Below, piece by piece: positions 56,231 to 64,000 of a stretch of 64,000 bases of DNA. The notes beneath the pieces were generated by a model that was not told the origin of the DNA, searched no databases, and saw only the letters and a program-made list of their open reading frames with translations. The stretch lies in contig VFIW01000045.1 of NCBI GenBank assembly GCA_006386115.1, forward strand, positions 248,001 through 312,000, given 5' to 3'. This DNA comes from Globisporangium splendens. Lineage: Eukaryota; Oomycota; Peronosporomycetes; Pythiales; Pythiaceae. How positions within the stretch are numbered: position 1 is the first letter of the stretch; every line of letters begins with the position of its first letter. A program made the translations under genes and the position numbers.

Positions 56231-56499
56231 ACCTACATTATAATCGCACTAATAATGGCCCCTGCTGAATGTGTGCGTCGGAGGAGGGACGTCGGATCTC
56301 TCAGATGTCGGGAGAAATGATGGTGTGGTGAATTAGCGAGCGTTTCACAGAGGGGTTGGGATTACATGTGTTCAAAACAGAAAAACAGAGGCTGTGTGGC
56401 CACCTTGCAGACTCCTTGCGACACATGCCAGGGCTCCCCAACTTAATAAGGGTCCGGGACCTAAAGGTAATTAACACGTCTGTCCCAACAGAATAAAAC
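56231..56499. other. Spacer between the solo LTR and the left LTR
   Basis: Around 270 bp of non-coding sequence of unknown origin. The last five bases (AAAAC, 56495-56499) resemble TAAAC after the right LTR (63038-63042), so this may be the left half of the target site. Confidence 0.4.
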
Positions 56500-57113
56500 T
56501 GTAATGGGCTAGGCTGCCATTACATGCAAGGGGGCTCTTTGTGTGTGTCACACACCACCTTGTGGAAGTGCATGTGGGTGCGAAGATATTGGGTGAAACA
56601 CATAAAAGTGATCCCCCATGCACGGTGACGTCATCGTCTGACGTCAGAGCAATCTGTGTCTGAGTTGAGTGTTGGTCGCTCGCAATCATTGAGATTCGGC
56701 GTGAATTACGCACAACAGTACTCTACACGTGAGTGATGGTTCCTACTGGGAAACTGCACTGGTGATGAGACCGACGGGTCCTCCGCCCCTAAAGTGTTGG
56801 CGCGAGCCAATCACTTGCAGGGAATTTTCCGGGCTTTCAGTTCAAGTTTCTCGAAGATCCCTCAGGTACCCAAGGTTTTATATATCAGATTCATAGGTTT
56901 TATTGTGCATGTTTAGGTTTTAGTTATAAAACCTCTAGGATCCCTAGTGGTGTTTTACATGTAGTGTCAGGAACCATAAGCTCATTTCAATTCAGTTGCA
57001 ATTTTACCACCAAGCCCTCAAGTCTTCCTTCCTCCCTCCAAGTCGGGAGACGCTTCCCCTTCAAGCGCAAGTGTGCGTGCCTTGTTTGAGGCTGTCTCGG
57101 ATAGCCTCTTACA
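56500..57113 (+). repeat. Left LTR of the chromovirus
   Basis: 614 bp from TGTAATGGGC to CCTCTTACA. The first 26 bases form an inverted repeat (TGTAATGG...CCATTACA). It is close to the right LTR through U3 and R, but its last 40 bases (GTTTGAGGCTGTCTCGGATA) match the solo LTR instead. Two TGACGTCA palindromes lie at 56626 and 56639. Confidence 0.9.
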
Positions 57114-57337
57114 ACGGTCCAGAACCGATGGACATCTCGTATGCAGATGCGACTACAAGCAGATACCCACGCAATGACGGGAAGTGTTTCCGTTGTGGCA
57201 AGCCCGGTCACATCGCAAGAAATTGCAAGGTGTCCTTGCCAAGCCAGCAAGCGACACACGGTTCGCAATCGAATCGACCAGGCAGAGGCCGGCGATTCGA
57301 GCGTTCCCAACAGCCAAAAAACGGGAACGACCAGTAG
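57114..57337 (+). pseudogene. Gag remnant: zinc knuckle only
   Basis: Directly behind the left LTR the frame reads YNGPEPMDISYADATT and then CFRCGKPGHIARNC, a CCHC zinc knuckle of a nucleocapsid, followed by an Arg/Gln-rich tail and a stop at 57337. Matrix and capsid parts are absent, and so is a primer-binding site. The first Met is at 57128. The pol frame overlaps the end of this fragment in the -1 frame, so the intact ancestor would have used a -1 shift or a separate start. Confidence 0.8.
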
Positions 57338-60300
57338 GAGCGGGGCTCCCTACTGGGCGAACAAAGAGTTCTGTGAATGTCGTGGAAGCGCAGAACTCTT
57401 GCCCCGGTGTGCGCAATGCACATGAAGTTTCCGCGAACAGATGTGAGCGTGTCGAGCAAGAGCCAGCCTTGATAGTCCGCAAGGTTAAGGTAGATGGTTA
57501 CTCAGAACCTCTACGGGCTCTTGTAGACACTGGTGCGTCGAACAATTTTGTCCGCACACAAGTGGTGAGAAGGCAAGGTTTGGACCTGCCTATCTCGAAC
57601 AAGGAAATGATCGTTCGCTTGGCGAATGGATCGAAAGTGACGATGCCTAAGCGCGTGTTGCGTATGGCAATCGAATGTGATGATTTCCGAGGCGAAGATG
57701 AGTTCATTCTACTCGACCTCGATGACAAGTTTGATCTGATTCTGGGAATGCCCTGGTTGAGAAGGTACCAACCGAGCATTGACTGGAAGAAGAAGAAGAT
57801 CAGCGTCGACAAGCAAGTCGACGAAGACCTCAGCTGCCAGGCAGCAAGAGAGGTGATTTGGGCATATGCATCTGTTGAAGATGTGTCTAATGAGAGTCAG
57901 GCGTGCGATGGCCCCTCACACTCAAATGACAAGCCCGTGAAGACCACTGGAGGTGGAGTAGTCAGGCGCCAGAAAAAGACTACTCCTGTAGCCAAGAGCG
58001 ATGAAGAGTTCCGCTCTGGCAGAAGGAAAGAAGACAAGAAGACCGACGAAGAAGAACGAAGATCTGCAAGCGTCCCTGATCAAGACACAAGAAAGGCAGA
58101 AGATGAAGTGAAGCGACAAGAACAAGCCACTTCAAGCGAATATGTGAACGTCGCAGTCTACAATGAAGAAGGTGACAGCCAGATAGTGCGTCACGTACAA
58201 GTTGAAAATCCTCCAAGTCTGGCTCAAGAATTGATTTCCTTGCCGTTGATGAGCAAGAAGACGCTCAAGCGTAGCCTGGCGAAAGGCGAAATTTCGCAAA
58301 TTTGTGCGATCGTCGATGAAGTTGCCGACGATGTCATCAACACTGCGGAAGTGTTAGATGAGAGAACACGGAAGGAGAGGTTTGATGAGCAGTCGTGGGA
58401 CGCTCTAAAGACAAACCCCGTGTATGGACTTGCCAAGGAATATGCGGACATATTTCCAGACAAAGTGCCGGACGAATTGCCGCAGGACAGAGGCATTCGT
58501 CACGAGATAGATGTACTTCCGGGAACGAAGTACTGTATCACAAGGCAATGGCCGCTACCGAAGGAACAAGTCGATGCGATCGACGAGTTCTTCGCGCAGC
58601 GACAGAAGGCTGGCCATGTGCGCGAGAGCAAGTCTCCGCACTGCAGTCCCACCTTCTGTGTGAAGAAGGCCACAGGCGGTTGGCGCATTGTTCACGCATT
58701 CAACAAATTGAATGATGCGACCATACCTGCTCAGACCCCAGTTCCACGAAAGGATATGATCCTTGATGGAATGGTTGGCAGCACTGTCTTTAGCGCGATC
58801 GATCTGAAAGACGGGTTCTACCAGATTCGAATGCGCGAGAGCGATGTACCATTTACAGCAGTTAGCACCCCTAGTGGTATGCTGTGGGAGTGGATGGTGA
58901 TGCCACAAGGTCTGAAGAACGCACCAGCAACTTTCAACAGAATGGTCACGAATGTACTTCATCCATTGAGAGAGTTTGCACCGAGCTACTTTGACGACAT
59001 ATTCGTTCATAGTAAGGCCTCGGAAGGGAAGAAAGATGTCGATGTTCATCTTGAACATCTTCGTCAAGTCTTTCAAGTTATGCGTGAGAACAAACTGTAC
59101 GCTAACTTGAAGAAATGCATCTTCTTCGCCCCCGAGATCCCTGTACTCGGTTGCTTTGTTGGCAAGAATGGCGTTCGGGTCGATCCTGAGAAGGTCAAGT
59201 CTATCGACGATTGGCCTATTCCTCAGAACATCAAACAGCTACGTCAGTGGCTGGGTTTGGCCAACTATTTGCACAAATACACGCGCAACTATGCAGCGTT
59301 AGTGCAACCCCTCACGAGTCTTTTGAAGAAAGATAATGAGTGGGAATGGTCAGAGGAACATCAGGCAGCGTTTGCCAAAGTAAAGAAGAGCTTAAGAGAA
59401 GCTCCTGTCCTAGCTCTCGCAGACCATGAGAAGCCGTTCCATGTAGTCTGCGATGCGAGCGACTATGCCATCGGGTGTGCACTAATGCAACACGATGATG
59501 AGGGCAAAGAAAGAGTTGTGTCGTATCAGTCACGACAACTCAGGCCCGCAGAACGGAACTATCCGGTCCATGACAAGGAACTATTGGCCATGAAGTATGC
59601 ATTGGCAAAGTTCCGAGTCTATTTGCTTGGTGAAAAGCAGTTCGCTATTTACATTGATCACGCATCACTGCGGACAGCTGTAAAGACGCCTCACCTATCG
59701 CAAAGAATGGCAAGATGGTTTTCCTTCTTCGCTGAGTACAACTTTGTTGTACATTATAAGCCCGGCAAGTCAAACATTCTTGCCGATGCACTGTCAAGAC
59801 GTCCGGATTATGATCCGAAGAACAAGAGTGACGACACGAACGGAGCGTGCCGACTCTGTGAAGACGTCAACGCGATTGCTACGGGAGTGACAAGCACAGT
59901 CCAAGAAGAGATCACTGAGGGCTACAAGCAAGACGAAGCATGCCAAGAACTGATCAAGTATTTCAAGAATCCCTCAGAGAAGGCACTCCAAAACCTCCCA
60001 CCAAGAGCAAGATCGCGTGTTCACCGTTACAGCATGCACAATGAGCTGCTGTACTATACGGTTGACGAAGGGGATCCAGCGAGGATCGTTGTCCCCAACG
60101 ACGAAGGTCTGCGTCATCGACTCTTGTACGAGTATCATGACGGTCCTTCGAGTGGCCATCTCGGACGTGAGAAAACGTTTCTCAACTTGTCTCGAGATTA
60201 TTACTGGCCTCACATGTACAAGTGGGTTCGCAAGTATGTGCGTACTTGCGAAGTGTGCCAAAGAGTTAAGCCATCCGGCTCTACTCGGGCCCCACTTCGT

Positions 60301-61998
60301 TCATTGGCTGTCCCTCAGGACAGTTGGAAGTCTGTGAGTATGGACTTCATATTCGGACTTCCAAGAGACAAACACGGACGCAATGGCATCCTTGTGTTTG
60401 TGGACCGATTCAGCAAGATGGTCCATCTTGCGCCGGTCTCGGATAAGATCTCGGCAGAGATGACTGCGAAAGTCTTTGTAGACGTGGTGTTCCGTCTACA
60501 TGGTCTGCCCTCGGAGATCGTATCAGACCGTGACACTCGGTTTACGTCTAGGTTTTGGCGAACTCTGTTTGGCATTTTGGATACAAAACTATCCATGTCA
60601 ACAGCAGCACACCCAGAGACAGACGGTCAAACTGAACGAGTGAATCGTGTCCTTGAAGACGTGTTGCGCAGTTATGCGACGTCTTTCAAAGAGTGGAGTG
60701 AGTTTCTCCCTCTCGCAGAGTTTGCGTTGAACAACTCCACGCATGTCTCGACAGGTCATACCCCGTTCTATGTGAACTACGGACTCCGCCCGAGAGTGCC
60801 AGCGTCACTAGTGGGAGAGGTTTCTACCTTAAGTGGGGGAGAGACTATGGCTAAGGAGCCACAGTCGGATCTGAATGCTGTCACAGAGTTAAAAGCCAAC
60901 TTTGACTCGATGAAACCTCTAGACGACATGACAAGTCGTGAGGAACAGCAAGTCGATGACTTTATTGTGAGGAGACAAGCCGTTGTGAGGTTTGTTCGAG
61001 ACGCAATTGCAAAGGCTCAGGATCTGCAAAAGGAACAAGCAGATAGGAGCGGAAGGAAGAACAAGCAAGTATATAAGATCAATGATCTTGTATTACTTAG
61101 CACGGCTAATCTACCTGAACACGCAGTGTCTAACTTGGGGAGTTCGAAACTTCTGCCAAGATATATTGGACCGTTCAGGGTAGTTAAATGCAATGGTGAT
61201 GCCTACACACTAGACATTCCTACACGCATGCGACTACACCCTACGTTCTACGTAGGTAGACTGAAGCCTTACCTTCCAAGTGGGTCAGCGAACCCTACAG
61301 AGCCTTTGGCAGACGATCAAGTCGATCCTGAAGTCGCTCCACCAGCTCGCGAAGAGTCTGTAACTCATCGTCATGGAGCTTCTTCTCGGCATAAAGGCGC
61401 TGAAGCACATCAAAGGACTCGTCCTTTATTGTCTCCAACGCGAGAAGGCGACCATGATACTCCTTCCGAAGTATCTCAAGAGAAGTCCCTGCCTCTTCCA
61501 CAGAGCGCAGTAGACGTTCGTGATACGCATCACGAGCTTTCTCAGCCTTCTGGAGTCGTTCAAGCTCGGCTTGAATCTTCTCGAACCTCTGTTCGAACCG
61601 AGACTCCATTGCCGAACGCTGGGCAAGACCATCGAAGAGCAAGTCGATCTTCGACTCCTGCTCCTTCAACCGGTCTTCGAGTACCGCGTTGCGAACTTCA
61701 AGAGCCTCGATCTGAGCACGGTGAGCACTCTTCCACTTCCAGAGTCGCTCAATCGTTTTCGCGTTCAGCCCCACCTCCTCTGATCGATCATCAGGGAGAG
61801 TGTCGTTGGATCGTTGAGTCGATAGTCGATCACGAGGATCGATCGACTCGTCGTCGAGGAGAGAAGTCGTTGAACCGTCAACGCTTCTACAGAGTACGGT
61901 GGCTTGGCTATCCGCCGGACTCGGACACGTGGGAACCTCGAGAGACTCTTCAGTCTGATGTTCCCGACGTGGTTCACAGTTACGAACAGAGCTTGTAG
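57184..61998 (+). CDS. pol: Pol polyprotein of Ty3/gypsy chromovirus (PR-RT-RH-INT-chromodomain)
   Basis: An open frame of 1604 codons. The protease has LVDTGASNNF (catalytic Asp115). The reverse transcriptase has the box ATGGWRIVHAFNKLN, FSAIDLKDGFYQI and the active site YFDD at residues 602-605. RNase H shows VVCDASDYAIGCAL and AIYIDHASL, followed by SNILADALSRRP. Integrase begins with an HHCC finger (HDGPSSGHLGREKT, CEVCQ) near 985 and has the DDE triad at Asp1054 (SMDFIFG), Asp1115 (SDRDTRF) and Glu1151 (DGQTERVNRVLE), with 35 residues between the last two. After a Ser/Pro-rich linker, a chromodomain ends the protein (WIVESIVDHEDRS, YRVRWLGYPPDSDTWEPRE). The frame has no stop, so the insertion is young or preserved. 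It overlaps the gag remnant in the -1 frame. Confidence 0.93.
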   Translation: MFPLWQARSHRKKLQGVLAKPASDTRFAIESTRQRPAIRAFPTAKKRERPVGAGLPTGRTKSSVNVVEAQNSCPGVRNAHEVSANRCERVEQEPALIVRKVKVDGYSEPLRALVDTGASNNFVRTQVVRRQGLDLPISNKEMIVRLANGSKVTMPKRVLRMAIECDDFRGEDEFILLDLDDKFDLILGMPWLRRYQPSIDWKKKKISVDKQVDEDLSCQAAREVIWAYASVEDVSNESQACDGPSHSNDKPVKTTGGGVVRRQKKTTPVAKSDEEFRSGRRKEDKKTDEEERRSASVPDQDTRKAEDEVKRQEQATSSEYVNVAVYNEEGDSQIVRHVQVENPPSLAQELISLPLMSKKTLKRSLAKGEISQICAIVDEVADDVINTAEVLDERTRKERFDEQSWDALKTNPVYGLAKEYADIFPDKVPDELPQDRGIRHEIDVLPGTKYCITRQWPLPKEQVDAIDEFFAQRQKAGHVRESKSPHCSPTFCVKKATGGWRIVHAFNKLNDATIPAQTPVPRKDMILDGMVGSTVFSAIDLKDGFYQIRMRESDVPFTAVSTPSGMLWEWMVMPQGLKNAPATFNRMVTNVLHPLREFAPSYFDDIFVHSKASEGKKDVDVHLEHLRQVFQVMRENKLYANLKKCIFFAPEIPVLGCFVGKNGVRVDPEKVKSIDDWPIPQNIKQLRQWLGLANYLHKYTRNYAALVQPLTSLLKKDNEWEWSEEHQAAFAKVKKSLREAPVLALADHEKPFHVVCDASDYAIGCALMQHDDEGKERVVSYQSRQLRPAERNYPVHDKELLAMKYALAKFRVYLLGEKQFAIYIDHASLRTAVKTPHLSQRMARWFSFFAEYNFVVHYKPGKSNILADALSRRPDYDPKNKSDDTNGACRLCEDVNAIATGVTSTVQEEITEGYKQDEACQELIKYFKNPSEKALQNLPPRARSRVHRYSMHNELLYYTVDEGDPARIVVPNDEGLRHRLLYEYHDGPSSGHLGREKTFLNLSRDYYWPHMYKWVRKYVRTCEVCQRVKPSGSTRAPLRSLAVPQDSWKSVSMDFIFGLPRDKHGRNGILVFVDRFSKMVHLAPVSDKISAEMTAKVFVDVVFRLHGLPSEIVSDRDTRFTSRFWRTLFGILDTKLSMSTAAHPETDGQTERVNRVLEDVLRSYATSFKEWSEFLPLAEFALNNSTHVSTGHTPFYVNYGLRPRVPASLVGEVSTLSGGETMAKEPQSDLNAVTELKANFDSMKPLDDMTSREEQQVDDFIVRRQAVVRFVRDAIAKAQDLQKEQADRSGRKNKQVYKINDLVLLSTANLPEHAVSNLGSSKLLPRYIGPFRVVKCNGDAYTLDIPTRMRLHPTFYVGRLKPYLPSGSANPTEPLADDQVDPEVAPPAREESVTHRHGASSRHKGAEAHQRTRPLLSPTREGDHDTPSEVSQEKSLPLPQSAVDVRDTHHELSQPSGVVQARLESSRTSVRTETPLPNAGQDHRRASRSSTPAPSTGLRVPRCELQEPRSEHGEHSSTSRVAQSFSRSAPPPLIDHQGECRWIVESIVDHEDRSTRRRGEKSLNRQRFYRVRWLGYPPDSDTWEPRETLQSDVPDVVHSYEQSL

Positions 61999-62323
61999 TG
62001 CTCTCGCGAGCACTAGAACGACGAGAGCCAAGCTCTTTATGATCGTTCTCGAGCGTGCCTCCTAGGTTCCCTAGCAAACGCTCGACAAGATTCTCGTTCT
62101 CGAGTCGGACAAACGTCTTCCACGACTCGAGCTTCGCTGTGCTGGACTGGCCAGGATCGTCGCTGCCGGACATCTTGCGCCAGAGGAAGAACAACTCCTT
62201 GTAGAACCGACGTCCTCCACGCTTCTTGCGAATAGCGGAGATGTCGTACAAGCCGGGAGTCGTCCGCTGCCGCTTTGGCTCGGGCCGTTCTTCGCGCTTC
62301 ACTTGGTCGCTTGATCGCTTCAT
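61295..62323 (-). CDS. Antisense ORF with NLS-like start and coiled coil
   Basis: On the minus strand, opposite the end of pol and the space before the right LTR, lies an open frame of 342 codons from ATG 62323 to stop 61295 (open upstream to 62593, into the LTR). It starts MKRSSDQVKREERPEPKRQR, a basic stretch like a nuclear localisation signal, followed by RRFYKELFFLWRKM, a Ser/Thr-rich part and a coiled coil from about residue 200 to the end (AHRAQIEALEVRNAVLEDRL, RFEKIQAELERLQKAEKARD, LHDDELQTLRELVERLQDRL). The overlapping pol strand encodes a disordered linker there, so codon order may be set by this protein. The start is 77 bp inside the LTR boundary, so antisense transcription from the LTR could drive it. 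I know no family for it. Confidence 0.55.
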   Translation of the reverse strand: MKRSSDQVKREERPEPKRQRTTPGLYDISAIRKKRGGRRFYKELFFLWRKMSGSDDPGQSSTAKLESWKTFVRLENENLVERLLGNLGGTLENDHKELGSRRSSARESTTSSVRNCEPRREHQTEESLEVPTCPSPADSQATVLCRSVDGSTTSLLDDESIDPRDRLSTQRSNDTLPDDRSEEVGLNAKTIERLWKWKSAHRAQIEALEVRNAVLEDRLKEQESKIDLLFDGLAQRSAMESRFEQRFEKIQAELERLQKAEKARDAYHERLLRSVEEAGTSLEILRKEYHGRLLALETIKDESFDVLQRLYAEKKLHDDELQTLRELVERLQDRLDRLPKAL

Positions 62324-62386
62324 GGTCAATTGGAAAGTGAGAGCGGGTACCTCTTCCGAAAGAAGTAAAATCCATGATGGAACTTT

Positions 62387-62399
62387 AAGGGAGGGATGA
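62387..62399 (+). other. Polypurine tract
   Basis: AAGGGAGGGATGA immediately before the right LTR fits the primer for plus-strand DNA synthesis. Confidence 0.75.
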
Positions 62400-63037
62400 T
62401 GTAATGGGCTAAGGCTGCCATTACATGCAAGGTGGCTCTTTGTGTGTGTCACACACCACCTTGTGGAAGTGCATTGTGGGTGCGAAGATATTGGGTGAAG
62501 CACACAAAAGTGATCCCCACATGCACAGGTGACGTCATCGTCTGACGTCAGAGCAATCTGTGTCTGAGTTGAGTGTTGGTCGCTCGCAATCATTGAGATT
62601 CGGCGTGATTACGCACAACAGTACCCTAGACATGTGAATGATGGTTCCTACTTGGGAAACTGCACTGGTGATGAGAGCGACGTGTCTCTGCCACCTAAAG
62701 TGTGGCGCGAGCCAATCACTTTGCAGGGAATTTTCCACGGGACTTCAAGTTCAAGTTTCTCGAAGATCCCCTGGGTTCAACCTCAGTGTACCCAAGGTTT
62801 TATATATCATATTAATAGGTTTTATTGTGCATGTTTAGGTTTTAGTTATAAAACCTCTAGGAGACCTAGTGGTGTTTTACATGTAGTGTCAGGAACCATA
62901 AGCTCATTTCAATTCAGTTGCAATTTTACCACCAAGCCCTCAAGTCTTCTTCTCTCCCTCCAAGTCGGGAGACGCTTCCTCTGGCACAAGCGTGTGTGCC
63001 GTGTTTGAGGGACTGTTTGGAACAGCGCCCTCTTACA
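62400..63037 (+). repeat. Right LTR of the chromovirus
   Basis: 638 bp from TGTAATGGGC to CCCTCTTACA. Most of it matches the left LTR, with small insertions and substitutions spread along it. The final part of U5 differs: GTTTGAGGGACTGTTTGGAA against GTTTGAGGCTGTCTCGGATA in the left LTR. Two TGACGTCA palindromes occur at 62530 and 62543. An inverted CCATTACA ends the terminal hairpin. Confidence 0.9.
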
Positions 63038-63438
63038 TAAACACAACATGCAAGAGCTGCTAATATAAACCTCCCTAAAACAAGATAGGCAACCATAAAC
63101 AGGTAAACAGTGCATCAATGAATTTACTGAAATTGTTCTTATACCGCACTTTCACTGTACTGCTTCTGCGAAATATTTACACGTCCAGTCTCTTCCTATC
63201 TAAAGCTATTTCGGATTCATAACGCATAAACCTCTGACAGCGCATATCATTGGTGTGTCGCTCCCTGTGAGAACGGATCCCGTCTGTTGCGGGTTCGTTC
63301 TTCCATCCGTTTTGCTCCCCTTGCCAAGTGCGAAGAAGCGACGAAGAGAAAGGCAAGTGGAGCACAAAGGAAACCTTCTTCCTTTACAGCGCTACTGTCG
63401 GTCGTTGACACTCGCCACTCCGCCGCAAGACGCTCACC
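63038..63438. promoter_or_regulatory. Spacer and promoter of the mS38 gene
   Basis: About 400 bp between the right LTR and the mS38 start, AT-rich at first. No gene is visible and no continuation of the interrupted gene at 54714-55549. Confidence 0.4.
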
Positions 63439-63927
63439 ATGGCGCTCCGTGCTGCGCGAACCCTGCTCTCGCGCCGCGCGCCGCTGACCTCGGCCGTCGG
63501 CAGCCGCCGCGCGTTCATGTCCACCGGCGCGAACAACATCTTCTCGGAGCCGTCGTTCCCGGTGCGCAGCAACGGCTTTGAAGGCGATGATCCAGCGGTG
63601 TGGCTCGAAAAGTACGCGCGCATGGACCCCTCGGACATGTGGAAGGTCGGCTCGTTCCCGCTGCAAGACGCGCGCGACACCAAGGCGTCGTCGTTGTTGA
63701 CCTGCTCGGAGGATCTCTGGGACACCTCGGGGATGCTCAGCGCGCTCTCCGACAACCTGCCGCTCCGTGAATCTGGCACCCACGGCGTTGACGAACTGCT
63801 CCGCGAAATGGACATGACCTACGGCTACTTTGCGGACAGTGTGCTCAAGAAGAGACGAAAGAAGATGAACAAGCACAAGCACCGCAAGCGCAAGAAAGCG
63901 CTGCGCATGCGCACCAAGAAGAACTAG
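63439..63927 (+). CDS. Mitochondrial small ribosomal subunit protein mS38 (AURKAIP1/Cox24 family)
   Basis: A single exon encodes 162 residues. The N-terminus MALRAARTLLSRRAPLTSAV followed by GSRRAF is a typical mitochondrial targeting sequence, rich in Arg and free of acids. The C-terminal 30 residues (DSVLKKRRKKMNKHKHRKRK, then KALRMRTKK) match the diagnostic mS38/AURKAIP1/COX24 domain, a basic helix buried in the decoding-site region of the mitoribosome small subunit. The middle is poorly conserved and acidic. The stop codon lies close to the window edge and is complete. Confidence 0.85.
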   Translation: MALRAARTLLSRRAPLTSAVGSRRAFMSTGANNIFSEPSFPVRSNGFEGDDPAVWLEKYARMDPSDMWKVGSFPLQDARDTKASSLLTCSEDLWDTSGMLSALSDNLPLRESGTHGVDELLREMDMTYGYFADSVLKKRRKKMNKHKHRKRKKALRMRTKKN

Positions 63928-64000
63928 GCAACCTTCAACGTTGCGCAGGGTCGACGACGACCGTGCTCTGTATCCGCTCATTCTCTTTCCAAGTGTGTGT

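Larger units (their letters stand above)
56500..63037 (+). mobile_element. Ty3/gypsy chromovirus LTR retrotransposon, 5' part deleted
   Basis: The element comprises a left LTR (56500-57113), a gag remnant, an intact pol frame with a chromodomain (57184-61998), an antisense ORF (61295-62323), a polypurine tract (62387-62399) and a right LTR (62400-63037). Domain order protease, reverse transcriptase, RNase H, integrase, chromodomain is that of Ty3/gypsy chromoviruses. The primer-binding site and most of gag are missing: the left LTR is followed at once by the gag zinc-knuckle coding part. The element therefore cannot make its own capsid, although pol is open throughout. Flanks AAAAC and TAAAC suggest a five-base target duplication with one change. 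Confidence 0.9.

Noticed and set aside
56231..56499. Internal region of a second element belonging to the solo LTR
   Set aside because: No gag, pol or primer-binding sequence was seen, so the left repeat is best read as a solo LTR.
1..64000. CRISPR arrays, rRNA and tRNA genes
   Set aside because: No regular direct repeats with spacers and no convincing cloverleaf or rRNA sequence were seen by eye; a covariance-model scan would be decisive for tRNA.

Overview
The window is a gene-dense stretch (about 52% GC by impression) of a nuclear genome that looks like an oomycete of the Peronosporales, Phytophthora or a close relative. The reasons are: many intron-poor genes with short 60-100 bp introns bounded by GT...AG; a decayed Crinkler (CRN) effector gene with its LYLAK-type N-terminal motif; a Ty3/gypsy chromovirus; a fused PabA-PabB aminodeoxychorismate synthase; and very compact intergenic spaces. 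No rRNA, tRNA or CRISPR could be supported. Exon boundaries given here were read by eye from splice signals and checked for reading phase, and the summed coding length is a multiple of three for every multi-exon gene described as intact.

Layout, left to right. 0.7-2.8 kb: mitochondrial GatB (five exons, minus). 3.1-9.0 kb: four alpha/beta-hydrolase paralogues in two divergent pairs (two minus, then two plus), flanked on both sides by fragments of one decayed sequence. 9.9-10.9 kb: Crinkler pseudogene. 11-17.7 kb: PEX11, SF3B2, a CstF64 hinge-only protein and a PARN ribonuclease. 17.9-19.4 kb: secreted CAP/SCP protein. 20.6-28 kb: nucleoplasmin-like histone chaperone, WW/IQ protein, aminodeoxychorismate synthase and an FKBP-type isomerase (all minus). 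28.7-29.7 kb: RING finger protein with a C-terminal CaaX box. 29.8-34.9 kb: FANCA-like protein. 35-37.5 kb: domesticated pogo/CENP-B-like transposase lacking catalytic aspartates. 37.8-39.3 kb: THUMPD3-like tRNA methyltransferase. 39.5-43.1 kb: large PDZ protein. 43.5-49.4 kb: ENTH/VHS-like adaptor with a PDZ domain, EF-hand protein, ArfGAP-C2 protein. 49.7-54.2 kb: NUP155. 54.7-55.5 kb: truncated transposase-like gene. 55.5-63 kb: inverted solo LTR plus a long chromovirus. 63.4-63.9 kb: mitoribosomal protein mS38.

Themes. Several genes belong to RNA processing and decay (SF3B2, CstF64-like, PARN, THUMPD3-like), to mitochondria (GatB, probable transit peptide on PARN, mS38), to chromatin (NPL chaperone, FKBP, domesticated transposase, FANCA) and to trafficking (ENTH/VHS-PDZ, EF-hand, ArfGAP-C2, NUP155). 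Many genes are arranged divergently over short shared promoters or convergently with under 150 bp between stops.

The most unusual signals are: a 342-codon antisense ORF with a nuclear-localisation-like start and a long coiled coil, opposite the 3' end of the chromovirus and starting 77 bp from its 3' LTR; a conserved pair of TGACGTCA palindromes at fixed spacing in all three LTRs; the eroded DDE transposase; a tenfold-repeated SxFxF-hydrophobic motif in the ENTH/VHS-PDZ adaptor; and a RING finger protein ending in a prenylation motif.
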